A stretch of 64,000 nucleotides of DNA, taken from assembly GCA_022447495.1 (NCBI GenBank), contig JAKVBH010000011.1, positions 70,991 through 134,990 on the forward strand, read 5' to 3'. Positions 1 through 8,256 of the stretch are shown here, piece by piece. The translations under genes were made by a program, and so were the position numbers. The stretch's first letter is position 1; every line of letters begins with the position of its first letter. The notes below the pieces were generated by a model that saw nothing but the letters and a program-made list of their open reading frames with translations, was not told the DNA's origin and ran no database searches. The stretch comes from Marinovum sp. (GTDB lineage Bacteria; Pseudomonadota; Alphaproteobacteria; Rhodobacterales; Rhodobacteraceae).

Positions 1-72
1 GAGCGTAATGTCTTTGATCCCGCCAATGGCTATCGCGAAAATTACCAGGCGATATGGACAGTCGAGAACTGA
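1..72 (+). CDS. C-terminal tail of an upstream gene (partial)
   Basis: A reading frame is open from the first base and ends with TGA at 70-72. Its last residues read ERNVFDPANGY followed by RENYQAIWTVEN. The stop lies 13 bases before the preferred start of the kinase gene, so the two are probably co-transcribed. I do not recognise the family from 23 residues. Confidence 0.5.
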   Translation, partial: ERNVFDPANGYRENYQAIWTVEN

Positions 73-85
73 TCGGAGCGCAAAC

Positions 86-2029
86 ATGCGTGCTGGCTTT
101 TCAACTTTAAGGTACCGTGTCTTGGCCCTCTCAGGCGCCTTGATCTTAGCAGCATTTTTGCTTGGTCTGATCTATGCGCTCGCCCTTGGTCGTTTCCAAG
201 GCCATGTCAACACGTTCAAAAATGATAACCTACCCCGGTTCGAAGCCTCCCACCGGCTCGAAGATTGGTCGTATTCCATTTTATCAGGCGTTAGCGCCTT
301 TGGCTCGGCCGCATCAGAAGACGAATTGCGCACAGCCTACACACAGATTTTGGACGACATTGTCAGCCTCGAAGCAGCAGCTTCCGACCAATTCAACCTG
401 ACAGGAGATGTCTCAAGCCTTGAGATGAACCGTCTGATTGAGAGCTTGAAGCACTCGCTTAACACGACGCTGGCCCTCAAAAGCGCATCCTTCCAGACCA
501 ATAAAACCGTCGAACCTTCCCCGCTGGCAGCACAGATCGCTGTGAATGAAGCGAGCTTGCTGCAAGAATTGCCGAACTTGCGGGCCCATGCCATCCAAAA
601 TCGTCTGGGCGCACTGGAGGCGAACGGACAGGGCCTCATCGAGCTTCAAAGACGCGCGGAATTGGATGGCCAATGGGTCTTTGGCATTCTCTTTGTTGTG
701 CTCATAACTGCGATTGTGATTGCATCGCTCATCATCTCGCGGGTGCGCACTGGTCTGAATGAACTGAACAAAGTTCTGCGCCATGAGCAGTCGGGCTTTT
801 CGGGCAAATTTCTAAAGACAAAAGACGAATTCAGCGAGATCGCGGACCGGGTGCTCCATTTCATCCACCAAGAGAACGCCCTGCGCGAAGCGCAACGCCA
901 GGCCACCGAAAGCGAAATGCGCGCAGAAGCTTATGAAGGTGCGATTGGCAACCTCACCCATGACCTGCGCACGCCAGCGAGCCAAATCTCTGGCCTTTTG
1001 GAATTGATCGAAGAGCAACAAGACACGGGCAAAGGCCCATCTAACGAGGTGCAAATGGCCCAAGCAGCGGCGCGTCGACTCAACGCGCTGATCCAAGATG
1101 TGCTGGATCTAACCAAGTCGGAAATGGGCAATTCGCAACCAATCATGCGCGCTTTTGATCCGTCCAAGACGTTTGAAGACTTGGTTGCGTCGTTCAGATT
1201 TTCGGCTCAGGCCCGTGGCCTCGACCTCGCCTTTGAAAACCAATTGACGGTTGTGTCAGTGATCCAAGACGATCAGCGCATCAAACGTGTGGTGGCCAAC
1301 CTGATCGACAACGCCATCAAGTACACCAACAGTGGGCGTGTCGGCCTCTCGGTCTCCAATCGTCCAAGCACGGAGGGTCGCGCTGATCTTGTCATCGACG
1401 TGAAAGACACAGGCATCGGCATTCCGAAGGAGCAGCTCGACGGTATCTTTGGCAAGTTCGAACGAGCCCGTAATCACTACGCCATTGATGGCCTTGGTTT
1501 GGGTCTCGCCCTTGTGTCGCGGTTCACCGAGTTGTTGGGCGGGACCGTTACGGTCAAAAGCTCTGTGAATTGCGGCACCACTTTTACTGTGACATTCCCG
1601 TGCGACGTGATTGAGGAGCGCAAATCGCCGCTCCTTGCAAGTCTATCGACGACCGATTGCGCTCAGAAATCCAATGTTCTTTTGGTGGATGACGATCCGT
1701 TCAATCTAGCGCTCGCCTCCTCAATCCTGGCGCCCCGCGCCAACGTCACCTGCGCCGAAAATGGGCGTGAAGCGGTGAACGCTTATGAACGCGGCGCATT
1801 TGATTTGGTGATCATGGATTGGCGGATGCCCGTGCTCGATGGCCTCGCCGCGACCCGTGAAATTCGCGCCTTGGAAAATGCAATTGACGGCCGCCGCACG
1901 CCGATTTGGGGCCTCACTGCCAATGCCTCCGCCGAAGAACGGGTCAAAGCCATAGACGCCGGCATGCAGGAGCTTCTGGCCAAGCCGCTTTCGAAAACCA
2001 AGTTGAACGAAATGCTGGCGTGTTGTTGA
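86..2029 (+). CDS. Hybrid sensor histidine kinase with C-terminal receiver domain
   Basis: A membrane-bound hybrid two-component kinase of 647 residues. A transmembrane helix near residues 13-34 is followed by a periplasmic sensor region of about 160 residues and a second helix near 196-219. The HisKA domain has its phospho-acceptor at His292 in LTHDLRTP. The ATPase domain shows the N box NLIDNAIKY, the G1 box DTGIGIP and the G2 box GLGLGLALV. The receiver domain has the acidic pair in LVDDDP, Asp578 in VIMDWRMP and the conserved lysine in LAKPL. I chose ATG 86 because GGAG lies about eight bases upstream and because an earlier ATG at 8 would overlap the preceding gene. The receiver sits on the kinase itself, so phosphate may move on to an unlinked phosphotransfer protein. 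The signal is not evident. Confidence 0.9.
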   Translation: MRAGFSTLRYRVLALSGALILAAFLLGLIYALALGRFQGHVNTFKNDNLPRFEASHRLEDWSYSILSGVSAFGSAASEDELRTAYTQILDDIVSLEAAASDQFNLTGDVSSLEMNRLIESLKHSLNTTLALKSASFQTNKTVEPSPLAAQIAVNEASLLQELPNLRAHAIQNRLGALEANGQGLIELQRRAELDGQWVFGILFVVLITAIVIASLIISRVRTGLNELNKVLRHEQSGFSGKFLKTKDEFSEIADRVLHFIHQENALREAQRQATESEMRAEAYEGAIGNLTHDLRTPASQISGLLELIEEQQDTGKGPSNEVQMAQAAARRLNALIQDVLDLTKSEMGNSQPIMRAFDPSKTFEDLVASFRFSAQARGLDLAFENQLTVVSVIQDDQRIKRVVANLIDNAIKYTNSGRVGLSVSNRPSTEGRADLVIDVKDTGIGIPKEQLDGIFGKFERARNHYAIDGLGLGLALVSRFTELLGGTVTVKSSVNCGTTFTVTFPCDVIEERKSPLLASLSTTDCAQKSNVLLVDDDPFNLALASSILAPRANVTCAENGREAVNAYERGAFDLVIMDWRMPVLDGLAATREIRALENAIDGRRTPIWGLTANASAEERVKAIDAGMQELLAKPLSKTKLNEMLACC

Positions 2030-2110
2030 GGCATGTTTATGGGCCTGTGTGAACCTGTCGCGCGGGTGGGCCGATTGCGGATTGGGCGAAATCCATCATT
2101 GGGGCCGACC

Positions 2111-3613
2111 CTAGGACTTGGCGACAGTCGCCTCAGGTGTGTCAACATCGTCGGCTTGAGGCGCTTCTGGCGTGTTGGCCGGCGCGACGACGTCTGCGTC
2201 TTCCACCACGACGATATTGCTTTCTGAGGCCACACCATCTGCGCCAACCAGCAGAGGCAAGACATCGGACGAGGCCAATTTTGATTGCTCTGGAGCAGGG
2301 GCCGTGCGCCATGTCAGGGTATCAAATCCACCACAGACCTCGCAGATCGGCGACCAGACAACAGCGGCGGTATTGCAGACATCGCAAATCCACTGCGGCC
2401 CACGGGAGGCCGACAAGGCACGCGTCAGCCAGCCACGCACCAAGGAATCTTCTGCGCCTTCACCGCGCTCAATCGCCGCCATGATCGTGAGGGACCGCAC
2501 CGTAGGATCTTCTTCAACCAGCTTGCCCAGCGCCCGACGCGCCGCCGGAAAGTCCTCTGCGGCGAGATTAAGTTCCGCACGCGTCATCATCACCTCTGGA
2601 TGGTCAGCATGCATGTTCAGCAATGGCTGGAAGCGCTTTAGGCGGGCCGCAGGCGTCTCCTCCGGCTCAATTTCCGCAAAGGCGGCGGCCAAATCGGGAT
2701 GCGGCTCTTTGGTCCAGACCTTCTTGAGCAACCGCGTCGCCACCCGTTTTTGACCCTTTTGAATTTGGCTGCGGGCCGCAGCAGCGGCGGCTGGAACAAA
2801 GTCCGGTGACATCTTGTTGGCTTCGATGAACTTGGTGTGCGCTTGGTCCATGTCGCCTGCCGCCATGGCCTCCTGACCTTCCGCCATGGCGAGCACGGCG
2901 TCACGTCTACGGTGTACATCACGGGGCATTGTGCCGGATTTCAGCTTGGCGTTAAGCGTCTTGCGTGCTCCGGCCCAATCCTCACTCTGAGCTTGCAGTT
3001 TCAGCAAGGTATCTTGGGTTTCCTCATGCTTTGGTTTGATCGCAAACGCGCGTTCGGCAAGTTTGAGCGCGGTATCCGTTTCGCCTGCGGCCAGTTTTTG
3101 TTTGAGTATCCCACGCACGCCGACGAACCGTGTCAGGTCATCTTGCACCAGCTTTTTGTAGGTCTCTTCGGCTTTGGCACGGTCACCAGACATCTCCGCC
3201 GCTTGTGCCGTCAGCAGATTGGTTAACTCTGGCCGTCCAAGATGTTTCTCCGCCTTGGCCGCTTTCGCCATGGCCAGTTTGCCTTCGCCCGAGGCCAGCG
3301 CCAACAAACCTTCGGCAAGCATTTTGTAGCCTTTGCGCTCCCGGTTCCGGTCGAAATAGCGTGACAGCGCCGTCTCGTCGCCATTCACAACCTTCAGGAA
3401 CGCCACGGTGAGAGAGAGCACTTTGAGGGTCACCCAAAGCGCAACCAACAAAACAACGAAGAGCATCACCGATTGAAACGCCGAGAACGTGTATTCCGAC
3501 CCACCCACGACAATCCGCATGCCGTCGGCGCTTTCCAAAAGAAAGCCTGCGCCAATGGCCAGAGCACCAACCACCACCACGAAACCAATAATTTTTGTCA
3601 GAGACCAAAGCAT
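2111..3613 (-). CDS. HemY-like membrane TPR protein with a four-cysteine C-terminal knuckle
   Basis: This 500-residue protein starts with two membrane segments (about residues 4-27 and 45-70), the arrangement of the HemY N-terminal family, and continues with helical TPR-like repeats to about residue 400. The family is named for its place beside heme genes and is not the protoporphyrinogen oxidase of the same name. The C-terminal part has Cys410, Cys413, Cys424 and Cys427 (CDVC, ten residues, CEVC), followed by aromatic and Thr residues, which resembles the rubredoxin-like knuckle at the end of LapB/YciM. It ends in an acidic Ala/Pro-rich tail. It is the last gene of hemD, Mic60-like, hemY-like, 14 bases after the Mic60-like stop. 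Its role is probably envelope or LPS quality control, or heme trafficking; the sequence does not decide. Confidence 0.8.
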   Translation of the reverse strand: MLWSLTKIIGFVVVVGALAIGAGFLLESADGMRIVVGGSEYTFSAFQSVMLFVVLLVALWVTLKVLSLTVAFLKVVNGDETALSRYFDRNRERKGYKMLAEGLLALASGEGKLAMAKAAKAEKHLGRPELTNLLTAQAAEMSGDRAKAEETYKKLVQDDLTRFVGVRGILKQKLAAGETDTALKLAERAFAIKPKHEETQDTLLKLQAQSEDWAGARKTLNAKLKSGTMPRDVHRRRDAVLAMAEGQEAMAAGDMDQAHTKFIEANKMSPDFVPAAAAAARSQIQKGQKRVATRLLKKVWTKEPHPDLAAAFAEIEPEETPAARLKRFQPLLNMHADHPEVMMTRAELNLAAEDFPAARRALGKLVEEDPTVRSLTIMAAIERGEGAEDSLVRGWLTRALSASRGPQWICDVCNTAAVVWSPICEVCGGFDTLTWRTAPAPEQSKLASSDVLPLLVGADGVASESNIVVVEDADVVAPANTPEAPQADDVDTPEATVAKS

Positions 3614-3627
3614 GTCAGTCGCTCCCT

Positions 3628-5055
3628 TTAATTCGTGCCAAGGCGCTGAGACAGCGCATCAGCGGCAGCTTGGGCATCCTGTCGTGCCTGTGCTGCGTCC
3701 TTCCAGGATTTCAACGCCGATGCGGCGGCCTCCGGGAGCGTTTCTATTTCGGCCAGGGCCGTGGCCATGTCTCCGCCCCGCGCCGCTGCTTCTGCACGGC
3801 TGAGCACCGCGTCTGGATCATTACCTTCGCGTGGTTGCACCGACCGCACGTTCAATTGGCGTGCCAGGAACGTGCCAAGCCCACCTGCACCATCGCTGGA
3901 ATCTGGCGAGCGCGCGGCGGCGAGGGCCAACCGCGCGGCGTCTGCAAAGCCCCCTTGGAGCTCTGCCAGTGTCACAGCACCATCAGCGGCCAGCGCAGAC
4001 AACTCTGCGGGTGCGGCTTCTCCGATGGCGGCTTCGAGTTCTGCAAGCGGTTCGGCGAATGACGATCCGCTGTCGATGGCGCTTACGATTTGCGAGAGCG
4101 CGCCGCGGGCAACAGCGGCCTGGGCCTGAGCGACAGCCTCTGCTTCGCGTGCGGCGGCATCTTCTGCCATTGCCTCGATCTCGGCGCGTTGTTCAGCGAC
4201 GCTGGCTTGCAGAGCGTCCAACTCGCGTTCGTAGGCGGCAATGGCCTCGCCTGACGCACCCTGGGATATTGGACGCTTCTCAAGCGCGGAAAGGCGCTCG
4301 TCGAAGGCGGTGACCCGTGTTTCGATGACGGCCAAGGCATCGGACACCTCGTCCATTCCATCACCGGGAGTGCCGATTGCTGCGACGCTTTCTTCCAAGT
4401 AAGCAAGTTGGCCTGACAGGCTTGCGAAGTCTTGGGCACTCACGGCGCCCGCTTCCAAAGCATCAAGCCTGCCGCTTTGCGACCCTAGCGCGGCACGGGC
4501 CTCCGCCACGAAAGGGTCTGGCTCAGACGGGCGATCAGACATGCCGATCAAATCGTTTTCTGCCACGACGAACCCGAGACCTGCGGCGACGGCACCGCCC
4601 AAAATCATGGGCAAGAAACCGCCTTTGCGTTCAACAACGGTCTCTTTGACCACGGTTGGTTGGGGCTCTGGGGTGGGTTCCATGGCTTCAGGCGTGTCCG
4701 CGGCAGCAGCGTCTTCGCGGTCATCTTCGACCGTTTCATTACCTGCATCAGCCGCAACATCTTCGGATGCCTGTGCGTTTGTTTTTCTGTCATCCGCCAG
4801 CGTGTCACCATCGGTTGCGTCAACCGTGATACCGTCTTCAGCATCATCAACATCAGCGTTTTCTGATGCTGTAAGTTGGTCAGAGTCTTCTGGGGTTTCC
4901 GCAGTTGTTTCCGTATCGGCTTTGTCCGTCTCAGGCGCATCACCCCCTGCGCTCTGGTTTGCATCGGTATGGTTTTCCGGTGTCTCTTCAGTGGCGATGT
5001 CCTCAACCACATTTTGGTTTTTGGACAAGTCTTCTTCTTTAGGTTTCTTCGCCAC
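3628..5055 (-). CDS. Mic60/mitofilin-like inner-membrane protein
   Basis: A protein of about 475 residues with a long acidic, low-complexity N-terminal part rich in Asp, Glu, Thr and Ala, one membrane helix (around residues 145-167, core ILGGAVAAGLGFVVAE), a coiled-coil-rich middle with many Glu, Ala and Gln residues, and a helical C-terminus. This matches the alphaproteobacterial relatives of mitochondrial Mic60, which shape inner-membrane curvature and are commonly found beside hemD and hemY-like genes. I chose the GTG start at 5055 (protein begins AKKPKEEDL) because AAGGAAGAG lies just upstream. A longer form from 5127 would overlap hemD and adds a basic, unrelated-looking stretch. The family assignment rests on architecture and neighbourhood; sequence conservation in this family is low. 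Confidence 0.72.
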   Translation of the reverse strand: MAKKPKEEDLSKNQNVVEDIATEETPENHTDANQSAGGDAPETDKADTETTAETPEDSDQLTASENADVDDAEDGITVDATDGDTLADDRKTNAQASEDVAADAGNETVEDDREDAAAADTPEAMEPTPEPQPTVVKETVVERKGGFLPMILGGAVAAGLGFVVAENDLIGMSDRPSEPDPFVAEARAALGSQSGRLDALEAGAVSAQDFASLSGQLAYLEESVAAIGTPGDGMDEVSDALAVIETRVTAFDERLSALEKRPISQGASGEAIAAYERELDALQASVAEQRAEIEAMAEDAAAREAEAVAQAQAAVARGALSQIVSAIDSGSSFAEPLAELEAAIGEAAPAELSALAADGAVTLAELQGGFADAARLALAAARSPDSSDGAGGLGTFLARQLNVRSVQPREGNDPDAVLSRAEAAARGGDMATALAEIETLPEAAASALKSWKDAAQARQDAQAAADALSQRLGTN

Positions 5056-5101
5056 CAAACTCTTCCTTCGAATCTCTTCATCGCTGCGCGACCTAGAAAG
5101 G

Positions 5102-5818
5102 TTACGCCACAGGCCCTCCTCCCTCAAGCAATCGAGCTCTTTCGGTCAGGTCAACAAGCGCAATGCCCATCGCTTTGGCATTGGGGTGCTCTGCGATTCT
5201 GAGCTCTTGGAACATGGCGGTCTGCGCTGCGTCGGCGACGGCTGCGCTGATGGCCACGGCCCAGATGGGCGCCTGAGGAGGGCGGGGTTCCAACTGTTCT
5301 ACCAAGATAGTTGCGCTGCGTGGCGAAAACAGGGGCAAGATGACCGGCTCTTCCCCCTCTAACGCTGCCCAAGCTTCTTTTGAGAGCGGTTGAGCCTTTT
5401 GGTCATAGACGGTCCAGGCGTCCACGCGGACCCCATGCTGTGCCAGACCGGCGGCCAGGTCCCCGGCAACGTACCGCCCGCGAATATGAACCACGTCCTT
5501 GGGCGCGTCGGCGGGCCAGGCGTCACAAAGCGCGGCGGCATCGGGCGCCGTCAGACGCACATCAAAGCCTTTGGTGCGTGCACTTTCAGCTGTGCGCGCG
5601 CCAACAACATAGGCGGGCATATGGGTAGGCCCATCGTAATGGTCTAATGCAGACACCGAGGTCAGAATGACCGCGGACCAAGGCTCAGGCGGTCTTATTC
5701 CAACATGGGCCACGATCTTTAGAACTGGCGAGATTACGCAGCGTATCCCACTCTGATCATGGTCGTGCCAGAAGCGTTCCGATGCAGCTTGTGGCCGCGT
5801 GAGCAGCATGATCGCCAT
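5102..5818 (-). CDS. hemD: Uroporphyrinogen-III synthase
   Basis: This cytoplasmic enzyme of 238 residues cyclises hydroxymethylbilane with inversion of ring D, giving uroporphyrinogen III for heme, siroheme and cobalamin. The N-terminal LLTRPQAASERF and the bilobed Rossmann-like arrangement are typical, with VVGARTAESARTKGF in the middle and an ILPLFSPRSA strand in the second lobe. The length is normal, and as in most HemD proteins no strict catalytic motif can be pointed out. It heads a minus-strand operon with the Mic60-like and HemY-like genes and is divergent from tsaD across 32 bases, so the two promoters must overlap. The hydroxymethylbilane synthase gene is not in this window. Confidence 0.88.
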   Translation of the reverse strand: MAIMLLTRPQAASERFWHDHDQSGIRCVISPVLKIVAHVGIRPPEPWSAVILTSVSALDHYDGPTHMPAYVVGARTAESARTKGFDVRLTAPDAAALCDAWPADAPKDVVHIRGRYVAGDLAAGLAQHGVRVDAWTVYDQKAQPLSKEAWAALEGEEPVILPLFSPRSATILVEQLEPRPPQAPIWAVAISAAVADAAQTAMFQELRIAEHPNAKAMGIALVDLTERARLLEGGGPVA

Positions 5819-5850
5819 GGGTGAGCCGGGATTGTTTGCACTAGGGGGAA

Positions 5851-6975
5851 ATGCTACCTGCTACGCTCTTAGGCTGCAACGTGGGGGCGTCCTTGCGCAT
5901 ACTTGGGATAGAAAGCTCGTGTGACGACACCGGTGCAGCGGTGATCGAAGGCGACGTAGGCGCAGCCAAGATCCTGTCAAATATCGTATTCGGTCAAACC
6001 GAGTTGCACGCCGATTTCGGGGGTGTTGTCCCAGAGATTGCGGCCCGTGCCCATGCTGAACGACTGGACCATGTCGTGCGGTCCGCCTTGAGCGAATCTG
6101 GCACGACTTTGGCTGATGTGGATGCGATCGCGGTGACCTCTGGACCGGGTTTGATCGGGGGTGTTGTCGCTGGGGTGATGTGCGCCAAAGGTCTCGCCGC
6201 TGGCAGTGGCAAGCCCTTGCTCGGCGTCAATCACCTGGCCGGCCATGCACTGACGCCGCGGCTCACCGATGGGGTCGCTTATCCCTTTGTCATGCTTTTG
6301 GTCTCGGGTGGCCATTGTCAGTTTCTGATCGTGCGCGGACCCGAGGAGTTCAACCGACTGGGCGGGACAATCGACGATGCCCCCGGCGAGGCCTTTGACA
6401 AAACCGCAAAGCTGTTGGGATTGGAGCAACCAGGGGGCCCTGCAGTTGAGCGAGTGGCCCGTGATGGCAATCCGAAACGGTTCACCTTTCCTCGCCCGCT
6501 GCTGGCGCAGCCAGGCTGTGATATGTCTTTCTCCGGGCTCAAGACCGCGCTCTTGCGCGCGCGCGATGCGGTGATTGAAGAGAAGAGCGGCGTGACACCC
6601 CAGGATCGGGCGGATTTGTGCGCGGGCTTCCAAGCGGCGGTAGTGGATGTGCTGCGCGCAAAGACGAAACAGGCTTTGAACATCTATGCGGAAGAGAACG
6701 CTTCAGCGCCACTCTTGGCCGTTGCAGGCGGCGTGGCCGCGAACGGGCCAATTCGCGAGGCGCTCCAAACTCTTTGTCGCGATCAAAACGTCGCTTTCAC
6801 GGCCCCACCTCTCGCATTGTGCACGGACAACGCAGCAATGATCGGCTATGCCGGATTAGAGCGGTTTGCACTCGGACGGCGCGACGACATGACGCTTTCG
6901 GCGCGCCCACGCTGGCCGCTGGATCCCAATGCCGCACCGATGTTGGGGTCCGGTAAAAAAGGCGCTAAGGCTTAG
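5851..6975 (+). CDS. tsaD: tRNA N6-adenosine threonylcarbamoyltransferase TsaD
   Basis: TsaD transfers the threonylcarbamoyl group to A37 of tRNAs reading ANN codons, together with TsaB and TsaE. The ASKHA fold begins with [14 protein letters not shown], the metal-binding pair is His128/His132 in NHLAGH, and the phosphate loops LVSGGHCQF and [12 protein letters not shown] are intact. At 374 residues the length is usual. ATG 5851 has GGGGGA close upstream; GTG 5881 is an alternative that would remove ten poorly conserved residues. In many relatives gpsA follows tsaD. Here the next gene is a YciI protein after 36 bases, so gpsA is absent from its customary slot. Confidence 0.95.
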   Translation: MLPATLLGCNVGASLRILGIESSCDDTGAAVIEGDVGAAKILSNIVFGQTELHADFGGVVPEIAARAHAERLDHVVRSALSESGTTLADVDAIAVTSGPGLIGGVVAGVMCAKGLAAGSGKPLLGVNHLAGHALTPRLTDGVAYPFVMLLVSGGHCQFLIVRGPEEFNRLGGTIDDAPGEAFDKTAKLLGLEQPGGPAVERVARDGNPKRFTFPRPLLAQPGCDMSFSGLKTALLRARDAVIEEKSGVTPQDRADLCAGFQAAVVDVLRAKTKQALNIYAEENASAPLLAVAGGVAANGPIREALQTLCRDQNVAFTAPPLALCTDNAAMIGYAGLERFALGRRDDMTLSARPRWPLDPNAAPMLGSGKKGAKA

Positions 6976-7011
6976 GGCGCAAATACCGCTGACCCTCCGA
7001 AAGGACCTTAC

Positions 7012-7284
7012 ATGCTCATCGCTCTTCTCGCCCATGACAAACCCGGCGCGCTCTCCGTGCGACAGGGCACGCGTGCCGATCATTTGGCCTACATCGAGGC
7101 CACGGGCGTGGTGCAACAAGCAGGGCCCATCCTCGACGACGGTGGCGACATGGTCGGGTCGTTGATCATCCTGGACGTTGCAGACATGGACGCGGCGCGC
7201 GATTGGGCGGCCAATGATCCCTATGCAAAAGCCGATCTCTTTGCTGAGGTAAAACTTCTGCCTTGGAAGCGGGTGATTGGCTGA
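7012..7284 (+). CDS. YciI family protein
   Basis: A 90-residue single-domain protein of the YciI family (dimeric ferredoxin-like fold). It begins MLIALLAHDKPGAL and keeps the HLAYIEATG segment that carries the conserved His of the family, followed by a Gly/Asp turn and the DPYAKADLF helix. The biochemical role of most YciI proteins is unknown; some act in ring-cleavage or dechlorination chemistry. It lies directly after tsaD and its TGA overlaps the ATG of the EVE gene, so the three are probably co-transcribed. Confidence 0.85.
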   Translation: MLIALLAHDKPGALSVRQGTRADHLAYIEATGVVQQAGPILDDGGDMVGSLIILDVADMDAARDWAANDPYAKADLFAEVKLLPWKRVIG

Positions 7285-7727
7285 TGGCGTTTTGGTTGTT
7301 TAAGTCTGAGCCCGATGCCTGGTCCTGGGATCAGCAAGTGGCCAAGGGTGACGCTGGCGAAGAATGGGACGGCGTGCGGAACTACCAAGCGCGTAATTTT
7401 ATGCGTGAGATGGCCGTGGGCGATCTTGGGTTTTTCTACCATTCGCAAAAAGACAAGGCTGTGGTGGGCATTGTTGTCGTGTGCGCCGAGGCGCACCACG
7501 ACAGCACAACCGATGATGAGCGGTGGGAATGCGTGGACATCAAGGCCGTCCGGCCCGTACCCGCGCCTGTGACCTTGGAAACGATCAAGGCCGACCCCGC
7601 CCTCAGCGAAATGGTTTTGGTCAAAAACTCCCGGTTGTCCGTCCAGCCTGTGCGGGATGACGAGTTCACGCGTGTCTGCATCTTGTCGGGCATGTCTCAC
7701 GAAGACGTCTTGTCCCTCACAGCGTGA
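7284..7727 (+). CDS. EVE domain protein
   Basis: A single EVE domain of 147 residues, a PUA-like fold that binds modified bases in DNA or RNA. The start AFWLFKSEP, the following WSWDQQ and the GVRNYQARNFMREM segment are hallmarks of the family, as are the FFYHS strand and the later VKNSRLSVQPV segment. I chose ATG 7284 because it overlaps the stop of the preceding gene (TGATG) and because the protein family starts at this point; an upstream ATG at 7263 lies inside the YciI frame. Together with TsaD this makes a small tRNA or nucleic-acid modification neighbourhood, but the ligand is unknown. Confidence 0.9.
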   Translation: MAFWLFKSEPDAWSWDQQVAKGDAGEEWDGVRNYQARNFMREMAVGDLGFFYHSQKDKAVVGIVVVCAEAHHDSTTDDERWECVDIKAVRPVPAPVTLETIKADPALSEMVLVKNSRLSVQPVRDDEFTRVCILSGMSHEDVLSLTA

Positions 7728-8256
7728 GCGCGCGCACACCGGTCAAAACACGACAGGCGAGCTTGATGGAACTCTTAGACGTCATTGTCGTGAGATCGAT
7801 GGCTTTGCCTTTGGGGCCGTAGGGTATTCGGTCTTTGCCGAACCGTAGAATGCGGCTTCGAGCGGTGCGTTGGATCACATCGCTCGGATCATGTCCTGCA
7901 TTTTGTGTCAGGAGGATGCATCACGGGAGTGTGCTGAGCGATATCCAAACCGCCGTCCAAGGCATACGGTCCGGCTTTGGCATCAGACTTTTTGGCCACG
8001 CATGGTTGGCAGCGAACACATGATATACAGCGCATCCGAAACGCTTTTGAGTTACAAACGAAGCAGGGGGCTCTGGCGGAATCGCCAGAACCCCCTGTCA
8101 CCCCACATGCTCCCTACACTCACCGCATGTGACCTCGAAGAAAGGTTCCGGCCATCCTGGCCAGATGCGTACGGTATACCCCAGAATCCGAATTGTCGCA
8201 AATCCGAAGCACTTAGAATGCGACCTGATATTGTAACGGATCGTTAGACACTCTGT
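7728..8256. other. Gene-poor gap with a strong hairpin
   Basis: No convincing gene is present in these 529 bases. On the minus strand an open frame ending at 7717 with a possible GTG start at 7878 would encode a basic peptide of 53 residues (containing RILRFGKDRIPYGPKGKA). An adjacent minus-strand frame above it (7889-8101) is Cys-rich but not family-like. Either could be a remnant. A long hairpin sits at 8064-8097. Confidence 0.4.
8064..8097. other. Strong imperfect palindrome/hairpin
   Basis: The outer arms CAGGGGG and CCCCCTG and the inner arms TCTGGCG and CGCCAGA enclose the loop GAAT, with a single C/A mismatch between the two parts, for a stem of 14 paired bases. No T-tract follows on either strand, so it is not a standard terminator. 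It lies between the EVE gene and tdh, which converge on it. Confidence 0.6.

Noticed and set aside
5055-5127. Longer start for the Mic60-like gene at 5127
   Set aside because: Overlaps hemD, lacks a ribosome binding site and adds a basic stretch; GTG 5055 has a strong site.
4541-5362. A Ser/Val-rich 273-codon plus-strand frame
   Set aside because: Antisense of the acidic low-complexity part of the Mic60-like gene, which explains the composition.
7870-8247. A 125-codon plus-strand frame in the EVE-tdh gap
   Set aside because: No family-like motif, poor composition, and it crosses the strong hairpin.
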